DNA from: Schistosoma mansoni
Taxonomy: Eukaryota; Platyhelminthes; Trematoda; Strigeidida; Schistosomatidae
DNA length: 64,000 nt
Assembly: GCF_000237925.1 (NCBI RefSeq)
Contig: NC_031495.1
Coordinates: forward strand, 65,082,939 to 65,146,938
Direction: 5' to 3'
In this document: piece after piece, positions 1 through 10,880 of the stretch
How positions within the stretch are numbered: position 1 is the first letter of the stretch
How the letters are laid out: each line of letters begins with the position of its first letter
Notes under the pieces: model-generated
The model's database searches: none
The model's input: only the letters and a program-made list of their open reading frames with translations
Told to the model about the DNA's origin: nothing
Program-made: the position numbers and the translations under genes

Positions 1-313
1 AAATGTCTATTATCTAGTTTTAAATATATCACCATATATATTGTCAATTTTCAATATAATTAACTGGGTTGTTTAAAATTTTCAAATTAGATATCAACAT
101 TATTTAAATATAAACAAACAAATTGACTTCAATATTAAAACTATTTTCATCATTAATTAGTTTACCACTTATATGTACTTTGAATGTAACTTGACCATTC
201 TCTAAATATGGATGGATAGATGGATTGAATAGATGAGAAAAAAACAACAACCTTGGTGATCATAATAAATCGACTAATATAAATAGTCACTAAGAACTTG
301 GCCTTTTAATGAA

Positions 314-667
314 TTGAATATTGAATATTACAACATGACATTCTCTCCAGGATTATTATCCTCTATGTGTTACATAAGTTTCGCATTATATTTTTATGAT
401 TTCATACAACCTTCAACGACTTCTACCATTCACTATCCATCAATCAATCAGATTTTTTCAAAAGTTGAAGAAATTGAAGATCCGAAGAATAAAGTATTCA
501 ATGAAACTGAACCAGAGACATTAATGATCAGTCCAGTAAGATCGGGTCTTTTTAGAAGATCTAGACGAAATGATAAGGATAAACATAATAAAAATCGTCG
601 AAGAAAGGATCGTCATAAGAAAAGTTTACGTTATCCATTAAAAAAGAAAATGATTGACAAGAAATAA
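314..667 (+). CDS. Small Lys/Arg-rich protein, probable terminal exon, unidentified
   Basis: I do not recognise this gene. The open frame encodes up to 117 aa; the ATG at 335 (MTFSPGLLSS) is an equally good start. The N-terminal part holds a hydrophobic stretch (SSMCYISFALYFYDF) that could be a signal peptide or the end of one. The middle is acidic and Ser/Thr-rich. The last 45 residues are strongly basic (RRSRRNDKDKHNKNRRRK and following). A plausible splice acceptor (ttctctccag) ends at 350, so the frame may be a last exon whose upstream part lies outside the window. An AATAAA hexamer at 922-927, about 255 bases past the stop, fits a 3' UTR. The frame does not resemble any of the repeat families in the window. 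A secreted basic peptide is inference only; a chance frame remains possible. Confidence 0.35.
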   Translation: MNIEYYNMTFSPGLLSSMCYISFALYFYDFIQPSTTSTIHYPSINQIFSKVEEIEDPKNKVFNETEPETLMISPVRSGLFRRSRRNDKDKHNKNRRRKDRHKKSLRYPLKKKMIDKK

Positions 668-967
668 TTTCATTGAAATGATTTATACTACTTAAATGAA
701 AATTTTTGATTTTATATATTGAAACAATATTGATACTACTTGTAAGTTTAAATGAGAAAATCATACGTATCTTATTTAAACAATCATTTTATTTGAAATT
801 TAAACTTAGTAACTATCATTCTATGTTTCCTCAATGTTTCACTTTTAAGTACCCTTTAATTATGAACTCAGTTTATTAAGTTCTGACTTGAAGAGTTTAT
901 ATTGTTCATGTGATTTGTTTAAATAAACATTTATAATTTAGTGAACATTTTTTTGAATTTATAAATT

Positions 968-1195
968 TGAAATCATGAGTCAATTGAAGCTAGATCATCA
1001 AGGAAAATCTGGATGCACTGGACGGCTGTTTCGTCCTATCGTACGACCCCTCAGTAGTGCGCATCCACGATCTAGCCTCGTGAGATTCGAACTCGGGACC
1101 TACCAGTCTCGCGCCAGAGCACTTAACTGATAGACCACTGAGCCAGCATCCTACGGCGTTAATGTCTAACTCTAACCAGTCACGAACTACTCAAA
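968..1195 (-). mobile_element. Hammerhead-bearing tRNA-like element, partial copy
   Basis: Read on the - strand this has a tRNA-like segment with A-box-like and B-box-like motifs (the gattcgaactc block near 1086 is the complement of the B box). A hammerhead-like segment follows at about 1015-1070, then the family tail ending in GACTCATGATTTCAA. The ribozyme core is altered (CTGAGGG in place of CTGAGGA), so self-cleavage is unlikely. The 5' part fades out near 1195. Confidence 0.75.
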
Positions 1196-1708
1196 TTGTT
1201 TTAGTATTAATGGAATCACTTGATAACTTCATACGGCGGCAACTGACAGATCCAACCCTTCAACAGTTATCCTCAACTATGGAACCCAAAAAGAAGGCGA
1301 CAGGGCAAAATACCAGGAAAGAATGAAGAGCTGTTTTGTTTTACTATACGACTTTACAACGGTGTGTATTTTTAAGTCTAAAAGTAATCAAACCCTAGAC
1401 CTTTAGGTCCTGCATGATACCGTTAGCTTTCAGATCTCTCATTTGGTATCAAAACCTGAATAATTTAGTGGTCGACGTCGGATGTGATGTTTCTATGTCT
1501 ATTCTTACGTCAAACCGATGGCGTAAATAGCCATTCAGTTTCAAAATAGAACCAAATGATTATCCAGTAATGCTTATTTATTTCACAGTTCTTCGTTTGA
1601 CGTTACTTTAAAGACATAACTACTGTCAAACATTTTAAGTTGCTGAACAAACATTCGATTCTCAAACAGTTGATTCTTAAATATCTAATTAATACTTAAG
1701 ATGACCTG
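1196..1708. other. No feature seen
   Basis: AT-rich single-copy-looking DNA with no frame or repeat that I can support. Confidence 0.5.
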
Positions 1709-1913
1709 TGTTATGGTGAACGAGAACATAAGTGGAAACAATCAAATGTATTTGAATACATGATTACAGAACATCTTAGTAAAATTTGAGAACCATACCG
1801 TAAATACTTCATTTTCAAAATGTCAATCAATGTCTTAAACTTTACTGTTCCTTCATTTTTACACCAACCATTCTTTGTTCTCGTTCTTTTTTCTTAGATC
1901 TTCTTAACCTTCT

Positions 1914-2044
1914 TACTTTCCAGCTTAGCGTTTTTTTAACAAGTTAGTTTTCTACGGGATAGGGTCGTTAACCCCATGCTCAACCCTTCTCTATTATCCA
2001 GGCTTGGGACAGCCAGTAGCCTCCGGATGAGCTACAGGCGGAGT
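1914..2044 (-). mobile_element. 131-bp SR2-head unit inserted alone, with 13-bp target duplication
   Basis: This 131-bp segment is antisense to the 5' end of SR2-type retrotransposons. It is flanked by identical 13-mers, ttcttaaccttct, at 1901-1913 and 2045-2057. Its ends match those of the copy at 17648-17778, which is also 131 bp. No SR2 3' end or TAAG tail is attached. The sense strand contains gcctgtagctc and a B-box-like GGYCCCAAGCC block. Confidence 0.8.
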
Positions 2045-2078
2045 TTCTTAACCTTCTACCTAAAGGGATTTCACTTTC

Positions 2079-2483
2079 TCCACAAAAACCATTTCTGATA
2101 ATAATAATAATAATAATAATAATAATATGCTCACTAGTGACTGACTTCGAGAGGTAAATCTAGGAGTTCTAGTGAGAAGCAGTGACTACTGGAGTTCAAC
2201 CACGTCTGTTTTGAGATAACAACTCACTGAAGACAATTGGTAAACAGTTGCTCAACTTCGTGGATTGGTTGAAGTTAGACATTAACACCATGGGATGCCG
2301 GCAAGCTCAGTGATCTATCGGTTAAGTGCTCTGGCGCGAGACTGGTAGGTCCTGAGTTTGAATCTCGCGAGACGAGGTCATGGATGCGCACTGCTGAGGA
2401 GTGCCACAATAGGACGAAACGGCCATCCAGTGCTTCCGGGTTTTCCATTGCGGACTAGCTTCAATCGACTCACGCTTTCAACT
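2079..2483 (+). mobile_element. Hammerhead-bearing tRNA-like element, long copy with 11-bp target duplication
   Basis: The copy is bounded by 11-bp direct repeats, atttcactttc, at 2068-2078 and 2484-2494. Order in the copy: family tail end (tccacaaaaacc), an AAT microsatellite, the 5' body starting ATGCTCACTAGTGACTGAC, a tRNA-like segment with A-box (gtgatctatcgg) and B-box (gagtttgaatctc) motifs near 2310-2365, a hammerhead-like motif (2381-2440), and the beginning of the tail. The terminal region is thus present at both ends. Hammerhead core residues CTGAGGA and GAAAC are kept, but stem II (GTGCC/GGAC) is imperfect. Confidence 0.85.
2098..2126 (+). repeat. (AAT)n microsatellite inside the hammerhead element
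   Basis: About nine AAT units join the tail fragment to the 5' body of the hammerhead element. Confidence 0.9.
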
Positions 2484-2546
2484 ATTTCACTTTCGTTTGA
2501 TGGTAAATACTACTTATATCTGTCGATATCAGTAGCACATACCACA

Positions 2547-3239
2547 GTATTATGTGATATAATCAGAAGATAAGAAAAGAAACTCATCATGGAGAAATTT
2601 ATATTGTACTCAATAAACTAATAACAAGTAAAATACATTTAAACGATATGAAATTCATTCAAACAAGTCATGATGATTGTAATCGTTTTTTATTCTTATT
2701 AGCTTTATCATTTATATCCATAGTTGTTCAAATGAATTAGCCACGTAAAAATAAATAATCTCGTTTATTTTGATTGGACAGAACAGCTGTATTAAGAAAG
2801 AAGAAGAAGAAAAAAAAAGACATTACATGCAATATACTACTTATGATACGATATTAGTAGTTAAGTAAATATCTCAATTTAAGATTATAGTTAGATATTG
2901 TTATTTCAAATATTCTAAAATGATTAAGATATGATTTAAAATTATACCTGTAATTGACAGTTTTATTATTAATCGTTTAAATAAGTATCATATTCTTAGT
3001 TCATCAAATGAGCTCGTTTATGCTTTTTTAATTAACTGAGTATATAGAATAATGAGTATATGTAGCTAGTATCATAGACAACTGATTCAGTTCAAGTCAC
3101 TTGACCCGTTGAGAAATTTTTTTTAAAAAATTTAACACACTTATGGACAGCTGAGGAACTAGAAAGCTCAATTTTCAATCAAATGTTATGAGTTTTATAT
3201 AAATGAATCTTAAATATCGATTTTCATTTATTTTACTCC
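2547..3239. other. No feature seen
   Basis: Very AT-rich, with purine runs near 2805 but no coding or repeat signal. Confidence 0.5.
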
Positions 3240-3752
3240 TAGCCCCCAAATGCCCTGGTACGGACGAGAGTGGGGAAAGTCCGCTCTCCCTCTTGAAATG
3301 CTCTCACATGGCCACGCGTATATAGCCCCTGAAAGGGAAGTCCTACTCACTGCCTTCTCGTGGCATTACTGTTGTTTACGAAATTGAGAGGACAAAAAAC
3401 GAATGTCCGGCGCTTTAACCGAGTTGGTGGACATTGGAAGTTCACCTAGAGAGTTGGAGAACCCTGATTCCAAACCAATGGTGCACATGGGCTCCAATAT
3501 CCTGAAGGAACGAACGGCGTATGAACCAATTGTTGGTCACCGGCTACCATGGGACTGCATCTCCTGACGTTGCTCCACTGCCTTGTGGATTAGACCTTTA
3601 GGTCAAAGGCTTCGGGTGGGGCCCTCCAAGAAAACCACCTGTTTCAGTTTGGGCACCTGGGCAGTATCACAACCCTCACACAAATCGAATGAGATTTGTG
3701 TGGCGCATATGTATCTGGTGCCTCCTTGTACCAATATTTGTGTTTAAATTTG
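3240..3752 (+). repeat. Repeat family A (about 500 bp), copy 1
   Basis: One of four copies of an about 500-bp interspersed repeat (others at 11283-11793 -, 29213-29725 + and 36435-36897 -). It starts at a CCCCCAAATG-like edge beside tacggacgagagtggg and ends in an A/T-rich tail near tgtttaaat. An internal frame is partly shared between copies (motifs NPDSKPMVHM, VGHRLP, STALWIRPLGQRLRV). I cannot assign it to a transposon class. Confidence 0.8.
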
Positions 3753-4413
3753 TTTTTAATTTTACTCCTAGGAGTTGATCATCACTATCAACAATAAGAC
3801 ACTGACAAATACGCAACAATAATAAGTAGTTTGTCTGTTAAAAAGATAGCGGATATTACAACTGCCCCTTATTACATAACCATCTGACATTTGAAGAAGT
3901 GTTTACAGTTTTTACTTTTTCTTAAGGACAGGTACCCTTGAATGTTAGCACATTTATATATCAGTTATAACAATCAGTAACAGAGAAATGAAAACCTTCA
4001 CAACTATTATGAGGGTCTCCTGATATACACGCTCATTACAATCAATGAACGTATATTCCTCAATATTTATGTCCATTATGTGTACGAAACCTTAACAGCT
4101 TCATTCAAAAAGACATTTGCACAAATAAAAAACCATTGTGTGTTACTGAGGTTTTTGTAGCCTAGTTTTCTTATCCTGAGATCTGAACATCAAATCTCTA
4201 CCTCTCTTGTATCCTTAACACCTCTGAGCCTTTGTACTCAACAATCATTTGATAACACTTTTTAAATTTTTTAAAATACTTTTAACTAATTTGTTGTTAT
4301 CAACTTCAAATGGTTCAGTTTTTTTCTAACTATTTTCAAACTTATCAAATCAACAATAATCTTTCATACTCTTTTTTTAAAACAAATTATTTTCTGCATA
4401 AAACATATACCCC

Positions 4414-4493
4414 AGGACAGAGTGTGTTGAAGAATGTTGGATGGCGGCCTATGCTCCATTGGGAGTCACAGGCGTAAGCAAGTAAGTAGGCAT
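4414..4493 (+). mobile_element. SR2-type (RTE-clade) 3' end, very short copy
   Basis: Only the last about 80 bases of an SR2-type element remain: the end of the reverse-transcriptase frame, the block gctccattgggagtcacagg, then a short AAGT-repeat tail. This is an extreme 5' truncation, typical of non-LTR retrotransposition. Confidence 0.8.
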
Positions 4494-4961
4494 ACAACAT
4501 GTACAAATAATACAACAGGGAAAACTTTCTTTTTCCATTATATCACTCACTAAACAATCAAATTATATTTTCATTAACTGTTTCGATAGTAACATAACTC
4601 TCTTGTGACATATAGCAATTTATAAACATTTTATAATCCAATTAGTTAATATACTACTGAAATATCTGTTAATGTGCCATTAAAAACAATCATATAACTT
4701 CATTAAGTAGTATGGTCAAATAGGAAATACCCTCCATTTCTCTTTTTTTTCTTTCAATGATAAAATAGATATCTTCATTACTTACAGAATTTACGACTTT
4801 CATATGGTTCTTCATTTTCTTCAGGATAAAACTAGAAAGACAAAAGTACAATGATTATTACAATACATATTCTTCATTGATATAAAAGAAAGGCATCATT
4901 TATTAAAAGAAATACGGGGAAAGAGAAAAGTTCGTTTAAACATTGTCAGATAGCATTGTAA

Positions 4962-5074
4962 GCAAAGATGGATAGTGACTAGCAGTGGAACCTAGGACGC
5001 GCGTTTCGTCCTATTTGGGACTTGTCGGCTGGATGTACCTGCATCTGAGAGTTGATGTTCACTCTGGGACTCAG
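4962..5074 (-). mobile_element. Smalpha-type SINE, 5'-truncated, with degraded hammerhead
   Basis: The - strand reads through the Smalpha pattern: GTACATCCAGC, a core, stem II GTCC/GGAC, GAAACGCG, then the helix I strand and the end ccactatccatcttt. The core is CCGACAA instead of CTGACGA, so it is probably inactive. The tRNA-like 5' part with the B box is missing. Confidence 0.8.
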
Positions 5075-5195
5075 ATAGATTGATTAGGTTATAAACTGGA
5101 ATTATTTAAACGTGCAAAAGTATTTATAACCAATTTTAATCAATAAACCATATTATTTTGTGTATGATTCTCAGTAAATCCCATCTGTTCCCTCC

Positions 5196-5335
5196 CCTTT
5201 CCAGCCATAGTAACATGGTGAAGCCTAGTAGGCTGTTCTGGAGAAGAATGCTACATCGATGCACGGCACAACTATTAGGGTTCAATAGCTGGTTTTGCAT
5301 TGTTTAGGCAGAATCATTACATTTTTCTTTCTTTC
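5196..5335 (+). mobile_element. 400-bp C-rich-ended retroposon, truncated copy
   Basis: This matches the first about 125 bp of the elements at 26451-26846 and 28470-28869 (cctttccagc, gtgaagcctagtag, tctggagaag, gcacggcacaac). After that it runs into a TTTC-type simple repeat in place of the rest of the element. Confidence 0.7.
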
Positions 5336-6281
5336 TTTCGAATGTGAAAACACTGTGACCAACTTCAAAAATTTATGGAGATATTTCTTCAAGTTCACTA
5401 TTAAGAATAATTCAACATTATTAAGCCGGTTTCTTTTACACAATTCTTATAGTTCATGAGCGTATCCAAAATTCACTACTTCAATTGTTTTACCTAGTAC
5501 TGGTTCATTTAAAGTAACTTCAGCTTAGGCATCTTACTCAAATTTACGGGCTACGTATTTTCCAGTTCATCAATTATTGTAATACATCTTCCTGTTTTGT
5601 GCATGTTTAGATTTAATAACATTGAAGTGAATCTTTGTGTACTGAGACAGTTTTGTGAATGACATAGAATAGTAACAAATTCAAAACATGACGGTAGCAC
5701 TTCCATTTGTGATAATCGTATTGTCTTAATCTCATGTCTATGTTATTACCTGTTGTCATTGGATGCTTTATTGTGAAATGTTTTTTTATGTATGCTGTTC
5801 TACACGTCTCCCGAATGACCCAAAGTATCTCTAGGTTCGGCGCATACCATTACAATAACTCGTCACGGTTCTTGATACTAAAACCTTAAGCTTAAACATT
5901 ACACTTGCTAGCGTAGTTTCCTTCTTATCTATAATTTGAATATACCAGAGAGGAATATATTAGAATCCAAGCGTTTAATAGCTGATCAGAGAGAAGAATA
6001 GTTATAAAATTAAAAACAATTGATAACAAGGTGTCTCTATTGAAAATGACTAGCGGATACTGAGTATTGAAAAAATATTTGTTAAACACCATTTCAATCA
6101 ACGTGAAGAGAAATCTTTCTGCGATATTGCACAGCTGATGCTATAGTAATAAATAAAGCAACTATTATTACTACTATTCTAGATCTGTTGTTCTTGACAC
6201 TAGCTCGAGTTAAAGGTATGGACAGTTGATCAACGTGACTGAAATACACTACCGCTAGAGTAAACTTCACCAGTAACCTAC

Positions 6282-6548
6282 CTGTTGACGAAGAAAAATA
6301 CTATTCAAGTATCGATTGAATTCACGAAGTCGATCCATAGTTTTCTTTTTATTTTGACTATTTAATGACCATATATCACCTGTATTAGTAACATCATCTA
6401 CAGTTGGATAACTTCTTAATGTACTTAATGAATGAACTGGATAAATTGTTTGACATAAACAAAATATAGTTAAGTAAATAAACAACTGTAAGAAATTCGG
6501 ACAAATTCCTTCCGTTTGTTTAAACTTTTGTAAGTGAAAATAAGCCAT
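6282..6548 (-). CDS. Candidate secreted neuropeptide precursor, NPY/NPF-like, first coding exon
   Basis: Reading on the - strand, an acceptor-like tract (ttttttattatttcag) lies 11 bases before the ATG at 6548-6546, and a GTAGGT donor follows at 6281. The exon encodes 89 aa. Residues 17-38 are a hydrophobic core (FLQLFIYLTIFCLCQTIYPV) like a signal peptide, with possible cleavage after VHS. The rest is a 49-residue segment ending MDRLREFNRYLNSIFLRQQ. The amphipathic REFNRYL helix before an Arg-containing end recalls flatworm NPF/NPY-type peptides (family knowledge). The diagnostic RPRF-G-KR end is not in this exon, and I could not find a downstream exon encoding it. The intron also falls between codons and does not split an Arg codon, as is usual in this family. 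The secretory-peptide call is moderate and the family call tentative. Confidence 0.45.
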
Positions 6549-6707
6549 TTGGAAATTTATTTCTGAAATAATAAAAAACATTACAAAAGTTACTGAAATC
6601 AATATATAAGTAGTATAGATCATCTATCATGTAATTGAAAGGAATGAAAGTCTTGACAATTGATGTCGAAAGGATCAATGCCTTGCTGGGAGTCTTCTTT
6701 TTGATTA

Positions 6708-6711
<4 letters not shown>

Positions 6712-6738
<27 letters not shown>

Positions 6739-6868
6739 GCCTGTTACTCCCAATGGAGCATAGGCCGCCGTCCAGCATTCTCCAACCCACTCTGTCTTGG
6801 GCCTTTCTTTCTAGTCCTATCCATTTTTTGTTCATTCTTCTCATGTCTGTCTCTATTTCTCGGCATTT
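6712..6868 (-). mobile_element. SR2-type 3' end, short copy
   Basis: The - strand shows the last about 130 bases of the SR2-type frame (caatggagcataggccgcc on the + strand is the complement of its end) and a (TAAG)n tail of about 28 bp at 6712-6739. It is heavily 5'-truncated. Confidence 0.85.
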
Positions 6869-6944
6869 TATGGGTAATAAATTCTAAAGCTGCCAACTAT
6901 TATCAATATTCAGTAATAATTCTATCATTCTGAAGAGGATTATG

Positions 6945-7070
6945 TGGAGATTTCAGTATTTTCAAAGTTGAAACCATGAGTCAATTGAAGCTAGACGACC
7001 ATGGAAAACATGGAAGCACTGGACGGCTGTTTCGTCCTATTATGGGACTCCTCAGCAGTGCACATCCATC
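6945..7070 (-). mobile_element. Hammerhead element, short copy starting at the ribozyme
   Basis: On the - strand the copy begins at GGATGTGCACTG, the 5' strand of hammerhead helix I, and runs through the tail. Core CTGAGGA, stem II GTCC/GGAC, GAAAC and helix I GCACTG/CAGTGC are all intact. The tRNA-like part is absent. Confidence 0.85.
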
Positions 7071-7707
7071 ATTCTATTAACAATCTCGTACATATCAAAT
7101 AATTAAGTACTTCTGTTGAAGAAAAGTATAGTCACCATACTTTCGGAGTTATATTCAAACCTTTCATAATGTGGTTCGTATAGAAATCATTTCTAACTAT
7201 TAAACGAGCTGCTAAATATAGTATAAAATGATACCACATTGAATTCATTGACGACTGACCATTTAAAATATCCTTAACTCCAAAGAGTATACAACTTTTC
7301 TATTTTCCAGCTTCGTATCACATACTCAGATTGGATAATACAATATTAGTTAGGTCATGACCTATTTTTTTGTGAAATCTTTAAACTTGTTCTTGACGTT
7401 TAGAGAAGTTCCATCAGGAATACAAACAAATCACAATTAGAAAACTGTCGATACATAGTCAACCGACATTTTAGGAGATGCGAGAGATTAACTGATAGTT
7501 TCAGAAGAAAACCTATCCAGGTAAACAGTATGAATATATTTACATAACTGTGATTGAATATCATTTTTCTGTTCAGACACATCTTGAAGAACAAAGTAAG
7601 AATAACATGATTTGTAGCCTAAAACGGATTAACAAATCTAGTTTAAATTAAGACACTGTTGCTCCCATGATTATTAATGGTATAGAAAGTTTGAGGAAAT
7701 GAATAAT

Positions 7708-8135
7708 ACCTCATGATTTCAACTATGAAAATACTGAAATTTCCACAAAACCCCTCTGATCTATAATCATATGCTCACTAGTGACTGACTTCAAGGAATG
7801 TTTCCTTGAGTTCTAGTGGGAAGCAGTGACCAGTGGAGTTCTACCATGTCTGTTGTAGAGATATCAACTCACTGAAAACATTGGTGAATGGTTGCTCAAA
7901 CATCGTGGATTGGTTGAAGTTAGACATTGACATTGTTGGATGCCGGCTCGGTGGTCTATCGGTTAAGTGCTCTGGTGCGAAACTGGTAGGTCCTGGGTTG
8001 GAATCTCGCTAGTGCGGGATCGTAGATGCGCGCTGCTTAGGAGCCCAACACTAGGACGAAACAGTCATCCAGTGGTTCCAGGTTTTCCATGGTGGTCTAT
8101 CTTCAGTTGACTCATGATTTCAACTATGAAAATGA
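7708..8135 (+). mobile_element. Hammerhead-bearing tRNA-like element, long copy with direct terminal repeats
   Basis: It begins with a tail segment (ctcatgatttcaactatgaa near 7711), then the 5' body at 7771 (atgctcactagtgactgac), the tRNA-like part (ggctcggtggtctatcgg near 7946), the hammerhead region (about 8025-8076) and the same tail again (8109-8133). The tail is thus a direct terminal repeat. The ribozyme is degraded (CTTAGGA core, altered stem II). Confidence 0.8.
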
Positions 8136-9065
8136 ATAATTATTGTGGAATATAGTGAACTGATTGAAGTTAGAAATGTGAAACATTCAGGGTCTTTAAG
8201 TTTAATTGATCGAAAACTGGTTTGAAGGTTCAAGGATTAACCTCTGACAGTATCATGAGTAGAAATCCTTGATTTCTATGCTTCAACGAGGTAATCTTTC
8301 ACTGCTTCATCACTTTGCTATGGTTATCCATCTACTGTCAATCACCCTACTCGTAGTTATTTCATGTGTAGTTATTATTACAAAAACGGATCTAATAAAT
8401 AAACTGTTGTAATTCTCTTTTTAAATAGGCTTTTCAATAAGTTTCAATGATAGATCTACATCAAACTACTTAATTGTCTACACTGACTATAAAATACTAT
8501 TGAAATACAAATATGTGCTTAACAAGTCATATGCTTTTAAAGAAAAACAGACGGAACATAATTAGTTAGTAACTATTTCATATAAGATTATAGTTGACAT
8601 GGCAATTTATCTAAGAACAAGAAAAAAACGGATGTTATATTGAATTATTTGAGACAAATGAAAAGAGAATCTTTGTTTCCTTTTTTGATTAAATCATACA
8701 TAGATTTACATTAATCACTTTAAAAAAAACAAATAAAGTGATTACACTTGAAAACATCAACTAATGTGTGATAGTTTCCCTTAGAGACAATGTATGAGAA
8801 TATAAGGAAACTTTAGAAAAATGGGGGGGGGAAATACTAATGAACTGATAGATAGATTGATTAGAGAATAATAATGAGATCAAATTCTGTAATTTTTTGG
8901 TTCGTAGTAAATTCTATTTTCTTTGAAATTGGAAAGGAGGGAAAATTATCATTCATTAAAGATAATATGATTTGTAAATATTGTTTGTTTGTTTGTTTGC
9001 TTGTTTGGCTTTATTCTCTATTAGACGTACGTCTGTGAAATGACATAGACATTATATAATTCAGA
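8136..9065. other. No feature seen
   Basis: AT-rich, with a G run at 8822 and a (GTTT)n stretch at about 8982-9006. Confidence 0.5.
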
Positions 9066-9081
9066 TTAAGATGTTTCATCA

Positions 9082-9655
9082 TCTGATACAGATGGGAAGA
9101 CGCGGATCGGCAAAGCAAGAGTAGAATATTTACAATTGAAGAACATCTGGAACTCAAAACAACCGTCAACCAACACTAAAATCAGAATTTTCAATACAAA
9201 TGTCAAGACAGTTCTAATGTATGGGACAGAAACTTGCAGAACTACGAAAGCCATCATCATGCAGAAGATACAGGTGTTTATTAGCAATCGTCTACGCAAA
9301 ATACTTCGGACCCGTTGGCCAGGCACTATGAAGAATAACGTACTGTGGGAGAGAACAAGTGAGATTTTAGTGGAGGAATAAATCAGGAAGGAGAGTTGGA
9401 AGTGTATAGGAAACACAATGTGGAAAGGACCCAACTGCGTCACAATGCAATCCCTCACTTGGAATCCTGAAGGCTAGAGAAGAAGAGTGATACCAAAAAA
9501 CACATTCCGCCGAGAAATGAAAACAGATATGAGAGCAATGAACAAAAGTTGGATGGAACTAGAAAGGAAAACCCATGACACAGTGTGTTGGAGAATGTTG
9601 GTCGGTGGTCTATGCTCTATTGGGAGTAACAGGCTTAAGTAAGTAAGTAAGTAAT
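9082..9655 (+). mobile_element. SR2-type 3' fragment (C-terminal RT region)
   Basis: This encodes the end of the SR2-type polyprotein (motifs [39 protein letters not shown]), interrupted by several stops. It ends in gtaacaggc-like sequence plus a short AAGT tail. A near-perfect direct repeat (aagatgtttcatc / aagatgttcatc) flanks it and looks like the target duplication. It is a dead, 5'-truncated copy. Confidence 0.85.
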
Positions 9656-10560
9656 CAAGATGTTCATCAAGAAGATGTTTTAATATTAATCGAAATATAT
9701 TATTTGTATTTCTTGTTAACTTATATTCCGATAATATTTTATACTAGACAATTGGGATAAATTGCATCTGAGTCAGAATGGGGTGAAGTGCTATATATTG
9801 GTAAGTCAGTCAGTCAATCATAAATGGCATGAAATCTGTCACATGTATACAATGGTTCTAATAAGCAGACCATTTCAAAATGACGAGATGTACTAGTAAG
9901 TGTCAGAGACTGTGGAAATGGTGAGATATATAGAATATGACCCAAGAAGAAAGGAAGGATTATAAAGTTTAAAATAGTTTTTACAATCAGGACTTGAGAA
10001 AAAATTAATGGTGAATTTATGTAAAATACTGCATCCGATTCTTAATTATACTACCAAATATGTACAACCGATGGTTATGACAATCGCACTAATGATAACC
10101 AGATGGTTTTCACCTACAAACACAGTTTAGCTCAGCCGTCAGTTACTTCATAAACTAATGTCAGGTTTTAGTTAGGCAGCTCCCAGCTTTCTTTCAGAGC
10201 ACCACTGATTATTATGCATGGATGTAGGCGGTTGCTGACCATATGGAATACGTAATAGGTATGTAAACAAGAATATAACCGTCCTATTTTTAGTTATAGA
10301 GACAACTTAGCCTGCATATACATAGTAATTAGACGTTATGTGGATAATGAAAAGCTGTGGAAATCTGTGAATATTCTTTTCATGCTAGTTAGTAGTTTTC
10401 AATAAGATTTATCTCAATTTTTGACAGAAATAATACTTTCGATGTAAATCAAACTTCAATTATTCAGTATCATAGTTGGAGACATAACCATAAAACTATT
10501 TAGACAGTAATTGTTAACAGATACCAACCAATCCCTACAATCATATATATCATATATATG
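9656..10560. other. No feature seen
   Basis: No long frames and no match to the window's repeat families. Confidence 0.45.
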
Positions 10561-10880
10561 TAGTCTGGTTGGCGTGTTTTCAGCAAGATTATTTTCCACG
10601 GGATGGGGCTGCCGACCCCAAGCTGAACCCTCCTCCTTTACCCGGGCAATGAACCGGCGGTAACTCTGACGAGGGAAGCTCTAACTTAGAACCCTGAAGG
10701 GAAGCGAAAAAGTGGAAGGCCAAAGAACATAATACATCGGGATATTGTAGCAGATATGAAAAGGATGAATAGCAACTGAAAAGCAACTGGAAAACATTGC
10801 CCAGGATAGGGTTGGATGGACAGTGCTGTTAGGCGACCAATGCTCCTCCACGAGGGGTAACAGGTGTAAGTAATATATGT
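10561..10880 (+). mobile_element. SR2 composite: inverted 131-bp head joined to SR2 3' end
   Basis: 10563 to about 10680 is the 131-bp head unit in antisense. Directly after it comes the last about 190 bp of SR2 in sense (ccctgaagggaagcg through gtaacaggtgtaagtaa). The whole middle of SR2 is missing. Flanking atatatgt repeats may be the target duplication. The layout resembles twin priming with a very large internal deletion. Confidence 0.75.

Larger units (their letters stand above)
1709..2546 (+). mobile_element. Solo LTR (family 1), interrupted by two later insertions
   Basis: A fossil LTR of the same family as 17169-17474, 27619-27880 and 31280-31567. It starts TGTTATGG and ends ATACCACA. 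Its body is split by a 131-bp unit (1914-2044) and by a hammerhead element (2079-2483), each with its own target-site duplication. It is therefore older than both. Confidence 0.65.

Noticed and set aside
9066-9458. 130-aa frame on the - strand opposite an SR2 fragment
   Set aside because: Antisense of the SR2 RT end. The same antisense frame recurs opposite other SR2 copies (16111-16458, 32705-33001, 20115-20306), so it reflects the sense codons.
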